Assembly (NCBI GenBank): GCA_013396995.1
Contig: VWZP01002415.1
Coordinates: 2,641,667 to 2,705,666, forward strand
From: Dicaeum eximium
Taxonomy: Eukaryota > Chordata > Aves > Passeriformes > Dicaeidae
Direction of reading: 5' to 3'
Length of the DNA: 64,000 nt
Part shown: positions 1 to 12,400 of the stretch, piece after piece
Numbering within the stretch: position 1 is the stretch's first letter
How the letters are laid out: the number at the start of each line of letters is the position of its first letter
Notes under the pieces: generated by a model
Databases searched by the model: none
Told to the model about the DNA's origin: nothing
Seen by the model: only the letters and a program-made list of their open reading frames with translations
Position numbers and translations under genes: made by a program

Positions 1-3000
1 TCCACTTGTATTGTTTGCATAATAATTAAGCTATCAGCAGCTGTTTCCAGGACAAGGATAAAGCAGTATTTTTTGGGGTAGCAGTAAGATTACTTTCCTT
101 GCTCTTTCCTGGGAACAGAGGCATTAGCTCCACTGACTGCTCACCCTGCAACTGGGTCCTGTGAAGAACCCAAAACCTACTGAGAGCTCTCCTCACCAAG
201 ATGACACACATGACCTAGCAGATCATTAATGGAGGGATGCAGGCTGCCCAATATGCTATTCTTCTTAATGAGTATGCATGCTCATTCTCTACATCTTCAC
301 TTTTTTAATGTGTATAGTTTCTATAATTATCCTGAAGTAGTATCTCTGTTCAACACTTACTCTTTTACTGGGATATAATTAGTTGGTACCTGGAAAGACA
401 TTATTTGAAGATGGTAATTCTAACAAACAAATGTGAATTAGTTTGAATTTCTCCTGGAAGAGTCAATAATCTAATTGTCTCCCTCTGGCTATTTAAGTTC
501 ACTGTATTAAAGTTAGAATTTTTAAACCTATGAGTGACTGTCTGATCAATTTACTGATATCACCTCAGTTAGTTCTGTAAAGTGCTTTAAAAAGACCTCT
601 AAAGGGGAAAGAAAGGAGAGTAGTGGGACTGCTCCAATCAGAACAGTTTAAAAAGAATTCCTATAAATTATACTTTGATTCTCTTTTTGATTCACACAGG
701 AAGGAGGTGTAAGACAGAATTTCGGGCACATTTTTTCTATTGCCCTGGCCTTACCACTGATCCTAACTTATTTATTGCGTAAGGTTGTGTTTCATGCAGT
801 TGGTACCTTAGGGAGTGATGACTACCAGTTAAAGAAGGGATTGGTATGGTGTCCAGAAATGCCTTGCTTTTTTCAGTGTGTTCTTTTTTTACAGTACACT
901 GTTACATCATAGCAACCCCATCCCATCCTTTTTCACTGGAAAAGTTACATGGTTCCTAGACAATGGAATATTCTATGGGAAAAGGAGGAAGAGCCTTCAG
1001 ATGAAAAACTTGAGCAAGAGCATTTAATGTAATCTTTGATTCCTCTGGTCTATAATCTATAATGCATTAGACAGAAGTGTTTACAGACCTCACTGATCAG
1101 AGAAGCTAAGGAAATGTAGTTAAATGTTTAAAATGTTGCATTTGTGAGCCAGCCAGACAAGCCAAGAATGAAAGAAACGTGAATGCAAGTCTGATCATGC
1201 ACAAATGATGGCTTTGCAACAAGTCACCGAGGATGTAGGCATAGTTTCCAATTACCTCATGCCTAGCAAAGAACATCAATGCAGCAAAAAAAAGGAACTA
1301 TTTGTATAGACAATATATTACCTCAATCTGAGCCAAAATTTTATAACATAGACCAAAGTAACCTAACATTTTACTTCAAGCCAGACTGCAGTGCCTGTCT
1401 TAAAAGTGAATAAATTACTGATTCTCAGATAAAAAGGTTTAAGAACTTAGACAGAAAATAATTCCAGTAGGTTTAGACAGAAAGGAAATGTTCATTATAA
1501 TCACCCAGTTAAGTGCCACCTCTCAATGAAAATAACAATATTTTTCATATATTGTACAATGATAAGCATATATCTTTTGTTAATAGCAAATGAAATAGCA
1601 ATTATACAGAGAAATTTTAGTACTGCTTCAGTATGCTGAAAATCTGGACTTCTCCAGATCTGTGACACCAATCTGTGACTAAATAATCTCAAATCTTATT
1701 AAAACAAGTGTCAAAACAATTTAACAACAACATGAAAATGCACATCAATTAAGATTGAATTAATTATATAAGATCACAATCTTAAATTGCATGCAAAATA
1801 ATTTTAGCCAAAATATTTCTTTCTTTCTCATCAATTTAGAATTCAATCACTCTCATTCTGAGATGAGATGTATGAAACATGTAAAATACAGCAAAGTGTC
1901 TATTTGTCTCCAGCCTTTGAGACAATAAGTCTTGCTGCCATATTTCCTAACCACTTGGAGTACACAGATGAAAAAAACATTAATCTTGGTCTGTTTTGCT
2001 GACAGCAGAAGTTTTCAGTATGGTGTTATAAAACTAGCTGGCAGGGAAGATACACAGCATGGAAAGAAATTGATAGAGGGAGTTTGATAACATGCAAGGA
2101 TGAATTTTTACTGGTTTCACTCTGAACACTGACAACCTCTGGAGACCTAGTTAAACCTTTTGTTGCTGTGCTTAACGGTGCAAAGATTACAATATTTCTG
2201 CCTCAACTGGAAAGTGATACTGCATCGTGTCTATAAAAATATTTGTTACATTTGAGAACATATCTTTTGCTTTGTAATACTCAAAATTGTCGCTCTGCTG
2301 AGCCATGACAAGACTGAATGTATTTTTAGTGAGAAACAATGAAAGCAGAAAGTCTTTTAAAGTTCTTTCCAATACTGCTGCACCTTACTTAATACATATC
2401 ATAACTATTTTTACTGCAACTCCTCCTCAAAGGCTACATTGACTGAGACATTATTAAACCTGCAGGAAAAATATTTCTTGAACATTACGTTTAATTCTCA
2501 TTTTATAATTAAACCACAAATGTCCACTAAACTTCACTATGCAAAGTGAAGACTTCACTATTTCAGCTGTGCAAAGTGACAGACTGAGGATTCTCCAGAA
2601 GAATGGAATTTTTCTCACAATTCTTATAGGTAATGGGAAATATGCAATATGAATTACTAGCTTACATGGTTTTCAAATAGTTGTAGACTGGCATCATTAT
2701 GCATGACCATGAAAAGCTGAACCTTATCTTAAACCAGGAAAGTAATTTTTAGAGAGATGAACACTGTGAAATATTAAATATCTTTGATTAGGTATTGTGG
2801 CTTGGTTTCTTCACTCTTCTAACTTCTGTCCTACACAGCATGGAAGATAAACATAACAATACTATGACAACATAATAAAAAAATCCAGCAGTCAGTAAAT
2901 GATACAGAAATTCCTAAACTAAAAAATGTCAAAATTTTATTCGCCACTCATTAACTAACTTGAACTATGTAACTTGAACTTAAAAAAAAAATAAACAAGA

Positions 3001-5859
3001 AAAAACCAGAAACAAACTGGAACATCAGACCATCTGCAGCACTGTAAACCCAAGCTTTTTCCACTGATACCAGTGCAATATGAAGACCCATATGAAAATT
3101 CATGATGTAACTAGCATCACTTACACGTTTTGGGTTTTTTTATGGGTATGCTGATATTAAACAAGTCTCAGAACTAAAGAGATTTTATTCCTCCTGCACC
3201 TTTGCTATTACAGATTCCTTAGGGAATTCCTTAGTAACCTTTGTAGTTTAGGGTTGCCGAATGTTAAATCTCACAAGAAAAGCAGTTTTCAGAACTCTCT
3301 AAATGATTTAAAGGATCACACATGTTTATGTATTTTCATATTGCAATGTTTATACAGTAACATCTGGTTAATTATATTAAGTGGTAATTACTTTATTTGA
3401 TATAGAATGAAAAAAACAAAAAATCTATTAAGAAATGAATAGATCGTTAAGTGGCGAGACCAGTAAAAGCTGATTTCCTATGATTTTTATACTCCTTGTG
3501 CCTCTGGCCCAACTCAAATGCTTACTCCATCTGGTTTCCCTAACCTCATCTCTCCCAGAATTATTTCACTGCATTACTGTTTCATAAACTTTTCCAGTGC
3601 ACCCTCAGGACAAAAAAATACATCTTAAAAATGGCATCTGTAAGGCTTATGCTGATTTTCAACACAGCCATCCAGTTATTACTAACACCTTTGACAACAA
3701 TGTTGTCTTTTTTGCTAGTTGTATTCAAAATTACTTGCAGACTACTCTCAAGTTCTGCAAATTCAGTGCACAACTGTGGAGGCTGTGGACTATTGAACAT
3801 CATTCAGAATCAGTTTTAAAGGTAACATGATGTCTTGATGCACCTGAAAGGGCACAAAAGTAGCACCTAATAAGTGACAGAACAAGAAGGTTTCTATTAG
3901 TATGCTCTTATGGCCAGCAGACTTGGGAATTTGGAGTCAGTTTTTCAGCTAAACTGAGGCAGCTATTGGCTTGCTGCCAGAGGAAACCAGCAGATGCAAT
4001 AAATGAGCACTGTGCAGTCACCTCCAAACAGCTTAATTTTACCCCCAGATCCTGTTCAAATGTAGGATGTTTTCCCACAGACCTCTGTTAAATTACAAGA
4101 TCCCTTGTAGTTTCAATGTCTACTGAAAAAATCAGGTTTGTTTACTCTGCTCTCTTAAAAAAACCCTCCCCTCATATTCAGCCTCTATAGTAGCAATATT
4201 TAATGTTACTTACTAACATTTTGTTTGATATTTCATGAAGCAAGACAATTGCTTTGTAAAGTTTAGAGATTATAGAAATGAACATATTTATGTATTATTA
4301 AATATGGCTTTGAAAGACTGTTTTCTACATCTACAGTTGTTTTAGCATTTACATAACCTAGCACGTATACCTCCTACCCAAGGCTGATATTTTGAGCAAA
4401 GGAATACTTCATTTTCTTGTTCAAGTAATTTTTATAACATATTTACAGAGATTTGAGAAAAAAAATATGGTGTTGATGTTAATTTATCCATCTGCCTTGG
4501 GGTTTATAAACAAGATTAGAAACCCTCTGCAAAAACCGAGGAGCTTGCAATTGTTAAGCTATTGTAATTCACATACTGTTATTTTAAAGCAGGATATACA
4601 GTTCCTTCATCAAGCTAACTTTAATTGTCTTACATACCAGTTAAATCTCAGGGGAAGTACAAGAAAATATCTCACATATCAAAGACACCATGGAGACCAA
4701 ATTATCTGGTATGGGAAGAGGTAAAGAGAATGTAACTTTCTCACTTATATAGCAGCACAAAACAGGTGAGAGGAGGGCTGCTGTGCTGATTGCTTGCACA
4801 GTCCCTCTCCAACCCTCATTAATTTCCATTTTTCACACTCTGTTTACTTATCTTGCATACATTAGTGCTAATGACTGTTCAAAAGTGTCGGATGCCACAC
4901 TATGAGCTTCATTTTTCTTTAATATTTTAATTATATTCACATTCTTCTGTACAATTAGTAGTCATATCCATTCAAATCATTACATGCTTCATGCATTTAG
5001 TCTTCTAAAAGATCTTTTCATTTCACAACTCTACCCTCTTTTAAGAGCAGCCTGTGAGAAACTGGAATGTTAAAGGTTAGTGATTCAAAGCAATTGGCCA
5101 TTTGTGGAGCTGGCAGGGTGCTTTGCTCAGGCCAGGTTTGCATCCCCCCTCCACCAACCAACGGCAGGAGCGTTTTTGTATTTGTGGTGGTGAAACCTCT
5201 AATCCCCATAAGACAAATAGTAAACAGTGCCAACCCTTGCCTTAAAGTAGTGATGTGTACATATTTATTAGCACATACATTAGTCCAAATAACTTATCAC
5301 TTGAAGTAATGGTGTTTTAGAACAGAGCATTTTTTTACTGTTTTAAGTAGAAAAAATAACCGAGGCTGAAGTAAAACCATGTAAAAATAAAGAAGTGATT
5401 TCTCTACTTTAAGACTGAAAGCTAATACTACCTAAGTAAAATAGTTCTATAACTATAACTGCAAATGCATTCAAAACATATCAGTAGCTTTGCTAGATAA
5501 AGACAGCCACTTGATCTATACAGAGCTGAACCACACACCACGGCTCAGAGCCAAGGCAAGTATCTTGTTTGAGGCATTATGCAACACATGCACACTACAG
5601 GGTTATCACCACGATATCAATCCTCAGTGGTTTCAAGATGGCAATAATGAATTATGAATTAAAATCAGAATAAAAGGAGTGAAGAATCCTGACTCTTGCA
5701 CTCTGAACAAACTTTTAATTAGAATCAGATGACACATAGTTTTAAAACTTTTAGTTGCACTTGATTTTCTCATTTTGCACTTTGAAAACTCACACAAAAT
5801 ATGCTACATTGTATATAAAATGAATGTAAACAACATAATGTGCAAGTAATATAAAATAC

Positions 5860-6510
5860 AGAGTCAGAGAGGATGAAGAAGACCTCCAAGGTCTCATCTT
5901 TGTCCTAATATGACCACGCCCACTAAACCACATTGTGAAGTGCCACATCCAATTATTTTTTCAATAATTCTAGGGATGGTTAAGACCACCATTTCTGTGG
6001 GCAGCCTGTTCCAATGTTTGACAACCTTTTTGGTGAAGAAATTTTTCTACATATCTAACCTGAACCTCCCAAGGTGCAACTTGTGGCCATCAGCTTGTGG
6101 ATACCAGCTATTTTCCCTTTTCCTGTCACTGGCTGCCTGGGAGAAGAGGCCGACCTTCACCTAGCCACAACCTCCTTTCAGGTAGTTGTGGAAAGCAATA
6201 ATGCCCCCCCAAGCCTCCGTTTCTCCAGACTGAACAACTCCAGCTCCCTCAGCTGCTCCTTACAGGACCTGTGCTCCAGACCCTTCACTATCTGTTGCCC
6301 TTCTCTGGACTCGCTTCAGCACCTCAATGTCCTTCCTGTAATGAGGAGCCCAAAACTGAACATGGGATCTGAGGTGTGGCCTCCCCAGGTACAGAGGTAC
6401 TGCCCTGGTCCTGCTGGCCAGACTATTGCTGATACAAGGCAGGATGCCTTCCTGGCCACCTGGGCACACTGCAGGCTCATATTCATACTGCAAAGCAAAG
6501 CTGGATATCA
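5860..6510 (-). mobile_element. CR1 LINE, 5'-truncated, 3' end
   Basis: The plus strand reads as the antisense of the avian CR1 3' region: CCTGTTCCAATG, then TTTTTGGTGAAGAAATTTTT, then GAACCTCCCAAGGTGCAACT, then the CCTCAATGTCCTTCC segment. On the minus strand the end of the reverse transcriptase is recognisable (CAQVARKA, VQFWAPHYRKDIEVL, ERVQRRAT-like), split between two frames by at least one frameshift. The element is therefore dead. The 3' end lies near 5860, where the CCTCCAAGGTCTC segment of the terminal region is present. Confidence 0.9.
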
Positions 6511-8701
6511 TATCATCACTTATCTTTAGGAATTGGTTTACATATCTAAGAACATTTTACTTTGCGAATTCCAGCCTAAATGTTGGAAGCCACTCAACAA
6601 AGGTATCTCCTCTTGTTCCTTTTTTGTTTGGATATCAGCTATTTTTTAAATTGATTTTTGTACTCCAAATATCGAATTGCCAATTCTGTTGTCAAAGAAA
6701 TTTTACACGAAATGGAAAGGGAGGGGCTACACTTGCCTGTAACACTGGTTGTATCTCTACTAACCCCAGTGACCACTTGCTAGAGGGAAACCTACTGAGC
6801 CTGTTTTCTGAAATATTATCAGACAGTCTTTCTAATAATACCTATAGAAGTGGACTGATGACTTATAATTCTTGGCACAGCCTTTTCATTCTTGAGATCA
6901 ACAGTGAACATACTCCCTACTCTGTTTCTTCGTTGAGAAGGAATCCTTTAAGATAAGCAGTTCCACCATACTAGTTCCATCTACAGGCTGCTAGTATGGA
7001 AGGTAAGGGGGCTGGCTAATTAATGCTGTCTGGTGCAGAGAAATATCTCTAAGCAAAAGCTAAGCAACTGCATGAGCATTTAAGACAGGCCCCTTGACAT
7101 CAGCTTGGTATGGCAGGGTTCAGTTTGAGATTAAAACTCTGCAGATATCCACATAGAGACCTGAACATCTGCAGGAGGAGTCTGAGCACCCTGCACACTC
7201 AGTGGGGATCAGGCAGCAGAGCCTGTGCAGTGTTTCTGCTCTCTCCCATGTCTGCTCATGGATGAACTCGGGCATCCTCTTGGCTCTCTTGCCTGAAGGG
7301 CACTGAACTTCACCAACTACAACAGCAGCTCAGACACATCACACATTTTTAGTTACCATGTGCAGTCTCCTAAAACCCTTGTGCTATAATTATAGCCGGA
7401 AAAGCACTCCGTGTTTCAAAATTAGACTAATGAACAAGAATTATCCTGGAAAGAATAAAAGACAAATTAGACCCTCAAATAACTTTCCATTTCAACAAAT
7501 TCCTATTGTAACTGACTCAGGTGGCATTTTCCCAACACTCTCAGATGGCACATATCACTAATAGCTCTTAATTATCACTCAATATTCCAAATAAATTGGA
7601 ACTTAAATTATCTGCCTTCACACTAATCTCTGCTTATTCTGATACTCACACATTAAAATTAATCAGATCATCCTACGTTTTAAATGCTGAACATAACAGA
7701 ACTAAGGAACATCATAGTAAAAATAGGAATGGAGACTTTACATCCTTTCTGTTGATGACAACGGCAACTTCATCAGGGGACATTATTTATCACAAACTCA
7801 CTTCAGAATTGTTAGAACCCTCAAATGTAATTATGCAACCCCAAAATTACATTCCTATAGCCCTTCCTTTTTGATGGACAAACAGATGCATAAATTCACA
7901 GACTGGCATCACCTGACTCAGTACAGGTCATAGTGCTACTTGAAAGTATGAGAAAAAACAGTTTTTCTCCATGTGACAAAGCTGATAAGAACATATTGCA
8001 GCCAAAATGTTCCCAAACTGTGGTCAGACAAATAATGGGATTAAATGCCTAGTTAACCTCAATTCTTCCCAAAGAAGAAAAAGGATAAGGGGTGTTAAGT
8101 GAATTTTTATGTGTTCAATTTTCTACGGTTATTGGTTTAATTTTTCATTTGAGAGCAAAATTCCAGACTTTTTTGTATTTGATAAAATGAGTTGACTGTG
8201 AAATCCCAAAGTTGTCTGAGATTCCTGAGTATAAATTCAGTCATAAGAGAAAAGAGATTTCTACTAATACCAGAAGTAAATATAAGCTTTATGAGGAATT
8301 TCATTCCTTCCCCTCAAAATCCCCGAAGAAAATGCTTTGTAGAGTATTGGCCTCTTTCAACCTCCACCATTACACACAGTATATACTTTGTATTACAGAA
8401 CAGAAAACTGAACTCAAGGAAATCTAGATTATGGCTTTAATTATGAATATTTACATCAGACCCTTTACAGTCACAAAAAACCCTGACTTTTCTCCCTCAA
8501 AAAAAGACAGAAACTCATAAAGCCATTTGGCAAATCTGTGTTCAAGTGTAATCAATTAATCCTCATGGATTTTCTCTGACTAATCCCTGTTCTGATGCCG
8601 GAAGCTAATTTCATACATATATTTCATAAGGGTAAATACAAATTTGAAAAATAGAGATATTGACTTTTCCTATTTACTATTAAGTGTTATTCTGGTGATC
8701 A

Positions 8702-8777
8702 ACATAGAGAAATAAATGCATATAGAGAAATAGACATAGAGAAATAAATGCTTAAGATAGACATAGAGAAATAAATG
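8702..8777. repeat. Three copies of a 17-bp direct repeat
   Basis: ACATAGAGAAATAAATG occurs exactly at 8702-8718, 8734-8750 and 8761-8777. Spacers are AT-rich, and one contains a partial fourth copy (ATAGAGAAAT). Confidence 0.9.
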
Positions 8778-9014
8778 TAAATTTATTAAATTATACTTTA
8801 AAATTATATTTAAATTAANTAACAAAAAGTAAATGCAGTCTGTATTATATTGCTATACATAAATATATATATATGTACTATACAAGTACATTATAGATTA
8901 TCATTATTACACTAATATCTTATCTGTCCTGCACTTTTAATATCATCTATTAATGGATAAAAGAAGAGAAAAAGGAAAGACTAAAGAAGGGAACAAGAAA
9001 AAAATTTTCTTAGA

Positions 9015-9480
9015 AATTTCTTTCATCGTAAAGAACCCATCCTTCAGTCAAGAAGAGAGCTGCACCGCAGGCAAATGCCTGGAATCGAAGGTATTTTAAT
9101 TCTCAGTCATCAAAATGCTCAGAAGTGAAACAAGGATCAAGGGCCTTTGCCGACCATAAAATCAGCGTCATTTATGTGCATTAAAAGGCACTGCCGCAAG
9201 GTGGCTCTCAATACTCAGGATTGAGAACTATGACGCGAAAAGTGAAAGAAAAATCTCCATTTGCTTTGTTTCCTTAAAATTGTAACTGAGACGTTTCACC
9301 TCTCTTATTCTAGGACACATTTATTTCCACACTAGGAAAGTACTTTAAAGATATCTTAAATTCCAACATAGGTTTAATCTATAACGATATGATTTTCCTG
9401 GTAGTTACTTCTCCCAAAACCAAAGCATTTTTGATAGTTGGAATTCATATATAAATAACGGAAATAACCTTGTAAACGGA
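9015..9480. promoter_or_regulatory. Candidate conserved noncoding element (CpG-enriched)
   Basis: I count nine CpGs in 9001-9300 (for example in GCCGACC, CAGCGTCA, GCCGCAAGG and GACGCGAAAA), against one in 8461-8760. The sequence is non-repetitive and non-coding, with a CAGCGTCATTTATG segment near 9162. CpG retention in an otherwise CpG-poor intron suggests constraint or low methylation. Confidence 0.35.
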
Positions 9481-12400
9481 TTTTGATTAAATTAGTTCTC
9501 AACCATTTACCAAAACTACTTCTATTTCATGATGAAAACTATGAAGCTTCTACCTAGAACATGAATTTGTACATGTACAGCATTGTATAGAGCTTTTTTT
9601 TCCTGATATGCTCTAGCAATATTATTTAGGTGGTTAACTATCACTTTATTTTTCCTTTTACAGGCTTATTAATAGTTGTGGGGTTTTCTGGCTATCTTTC
9701 ACCCTTTTCTTTAGTTATTTTTGTTATGAAAGTATATGTTTTCATTCAATAACTGTTTTCCTCACAAGTGTGAAAATATGAAATTTAAAGAAACTGGAAC
9801 AGGTAGGAAAAAAAATATTAAATGGGGCTATGACTGCCATTCAGTAAATCTGACAGTAGTCAGTAAATATGTAATGCTGAATCAAAAAACTGTAGACCTG
9901 TATAGCACTCTCAAAAGTACAGGAGTCTCTTAGGACAATCATCTTGGATATTTTTCTAAGATAAGAGATCTTGGTGGTTACTTCAAAGAATATGCCCCCT
10001 CAGAGGAACAAAATCTAAGGGAATACCTGAAAATAACTATTACAGCTGTTTTGCAGCTACAGGACAAGGGATGAATACACTGGGTATATTTTCAATGTTA
10101 CAAGGAAGTACAAACACTTTTTAACTAAGCTATAATAATCGAACAAAAGCCCAGAAAATAATTTCTGAGTGTAAGGGATCATTAAAAGAATTATAAGCAA
10201 TACTGGTGTATCTATCTAAGTGTTTTAAATCCCTGAATCACTGGGACAAATTTGCATTTTCTTATTGCTTTCAGTTCCAGAAGCTTGCAGAATATCCACA
10301 TCTGCAAAAAGTTAAACACTGTGCTGTGTTTTCTCTATGAAACACTATTTTGTGCTGTATTAAGTTGTGTCCTCAGGGCTTACCCCAAAGCCAACATTCT
10401 ATTTTCCATTAGTTTTAGTATGTTTTCCAATGAGATCCTTCAACTGTAACCCAACTAGGACTCTGTTCAATTATTCAGCAATACCACAGTTTAAATGAAA
10501 GCAGGGAAATACAATATTAACGATTTCAAACACTTCAGATTTCTGAATGTTGTCTTTGATAAACATACAGAACACAATACTTGGAAAAAGTGATCACTAG
10601 AATCAAAGACTTTGCCCTAGAATTCTACATTTGATTACAAAATTCATGCATATCAAAGCCAGAGGTACCCCCACAGAAAAAAATGTGCAGCACTTTTTGT
10701 CCTTGATGCAATGGTCTTTGATTCCCCAGATGTTATTATTATTATTACGAAGAGTTTTGAAAGGCTTTTGCAACCCTTTTGATACTACAAATTCAAGAAC
10801 AGGGTCTTGACCTCAGGGTTTGCCCTCCATTACTAGGTTTTTAGCATTTTGTCAATAGTTCTCTATATTTTAGAACTTCCAAATGTGCAAGTCACTGTTT
10901 TTTTCTTAGAAAAAGAGAAAAAGACAGAGAGGAATCTCTAGCACATTAATTACTAACTAGAGGTCATAACCTTAAACACAGCTATAATGACAGTAAATTC
11001 AAGTTCCATCTTGTAGTGTCAGCACTCATAGATCATACAACATCCCCAGTAAAAAATGACAGATCCTCAGAGTAGTTAGAAGAAATCAACACGGCTTCTT
11101 AAAAATGCTGGTCAAGACCTTTATTCAAATAGATAAGATCTTACATTTCCTTATTTGGAAAAAAACCCAAACACTATAAGTGAAAACTGAGCAGCAACCA
11201 GTAAACATTGCCCCTCAAAGAACCAAGATCCTGCAAGCTCTTCTGGTCACAAGTATTTTGTTGCTGTGCAGGGTGGATTATTTTAGGTTTTGCTGAGTTC
11301 AGTCAATCAGCAGCTGTACACGTAACATCTTTGCCCAGGAAACAAGTATTTATTTTTCTTGTCTGAAGATATTGATTGTTAGGGAATTTTTTTTTTAAAC
11401 TTAGTTTTAGCTATGGAAACTTCATTTTGGTTTTAGTCCTGTTGTTCTACTGGGAAACATGGACAATTTCTAATTTTTTTTTTTAGAAGCCTTGCTAAGC
11501 TTCATCAAAATCTTCCTGTATTTGAGGAATTTGCTGGCTGGCCTATCTTGACATCTGTTTCAGTGACTCACATTTTCACAATTTCTGCCTTCTGTCACCA
11601 AAAAGACTCACCAGATGAGTTGTGCAAAAAATTTTGAAATCCCTTCAGTAGTTTTTTTCTAGAGGTGGCAAACCGTACAAATAGGTATTTTCAGTACTGC
11701 TTCAAGCATGTTTCAATGTTCTAATGTTTTTCGAGTTCTAGAAATTTAAAAATTTTTCATTTTTTAGCTTTTCTGGCTAAAATTAATCCTTTATCTACTT
11801 GCACTGGTATTGTCCAGAGATGAAGGTCTGATAGATGGAATGGGGAACATTAATTTTTTTAAGAATTCATAGTTCAGCACTGAAATTCACAAGTCTCCAA
11901 ATACTGCTGTCTTCCTATCTGCACTCTTCCTACATACTTCCAAATCTGCCTTCCATATTTTTAGCAATTTTATTTTCATTTCACAATACACACTAAGCTT
12001 CATTTTGTCAACTATTGGTTTTCGTTATAGTTCATGCCCAGCTTGTGTATACTCTACACTTGTCAAAAACATGATGCTGTTAGTCTAGTTCCCATTAGCA
12101 TAATACATAATTTCTACTTCTAGCTTTTTACTCAAATAAGCCAAAAATGACAACACGGTACATGTAGAAAGATGTATCCAAATGCATATTTATATGATGT
12201 TCATTCAAAAAATTTCAGTTGTGGGATCAAAATACTGATTTTCAGATTTTTATGATTTTTGGGAAATGCTCTATAATCAGTTTCTGTTGGTTTTGATGCA
12301 ACAATTAAAAAGTTTCTGAAATAATTGAGTTGTTCAAAAGAGATTTGGCAAATTTAGGCAAAATTCTAACTTTACTTTGATAAAGGTGACATGCAATGGT

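Noticed and set aside
6074..6956. Overlapping plus-strand ORFs of 151 and 176 codons
   Set aside because: The first lies entirely on the antisense strand of the CR1 fragment. The second begins there and runs into intron sequence with no protein-like features.
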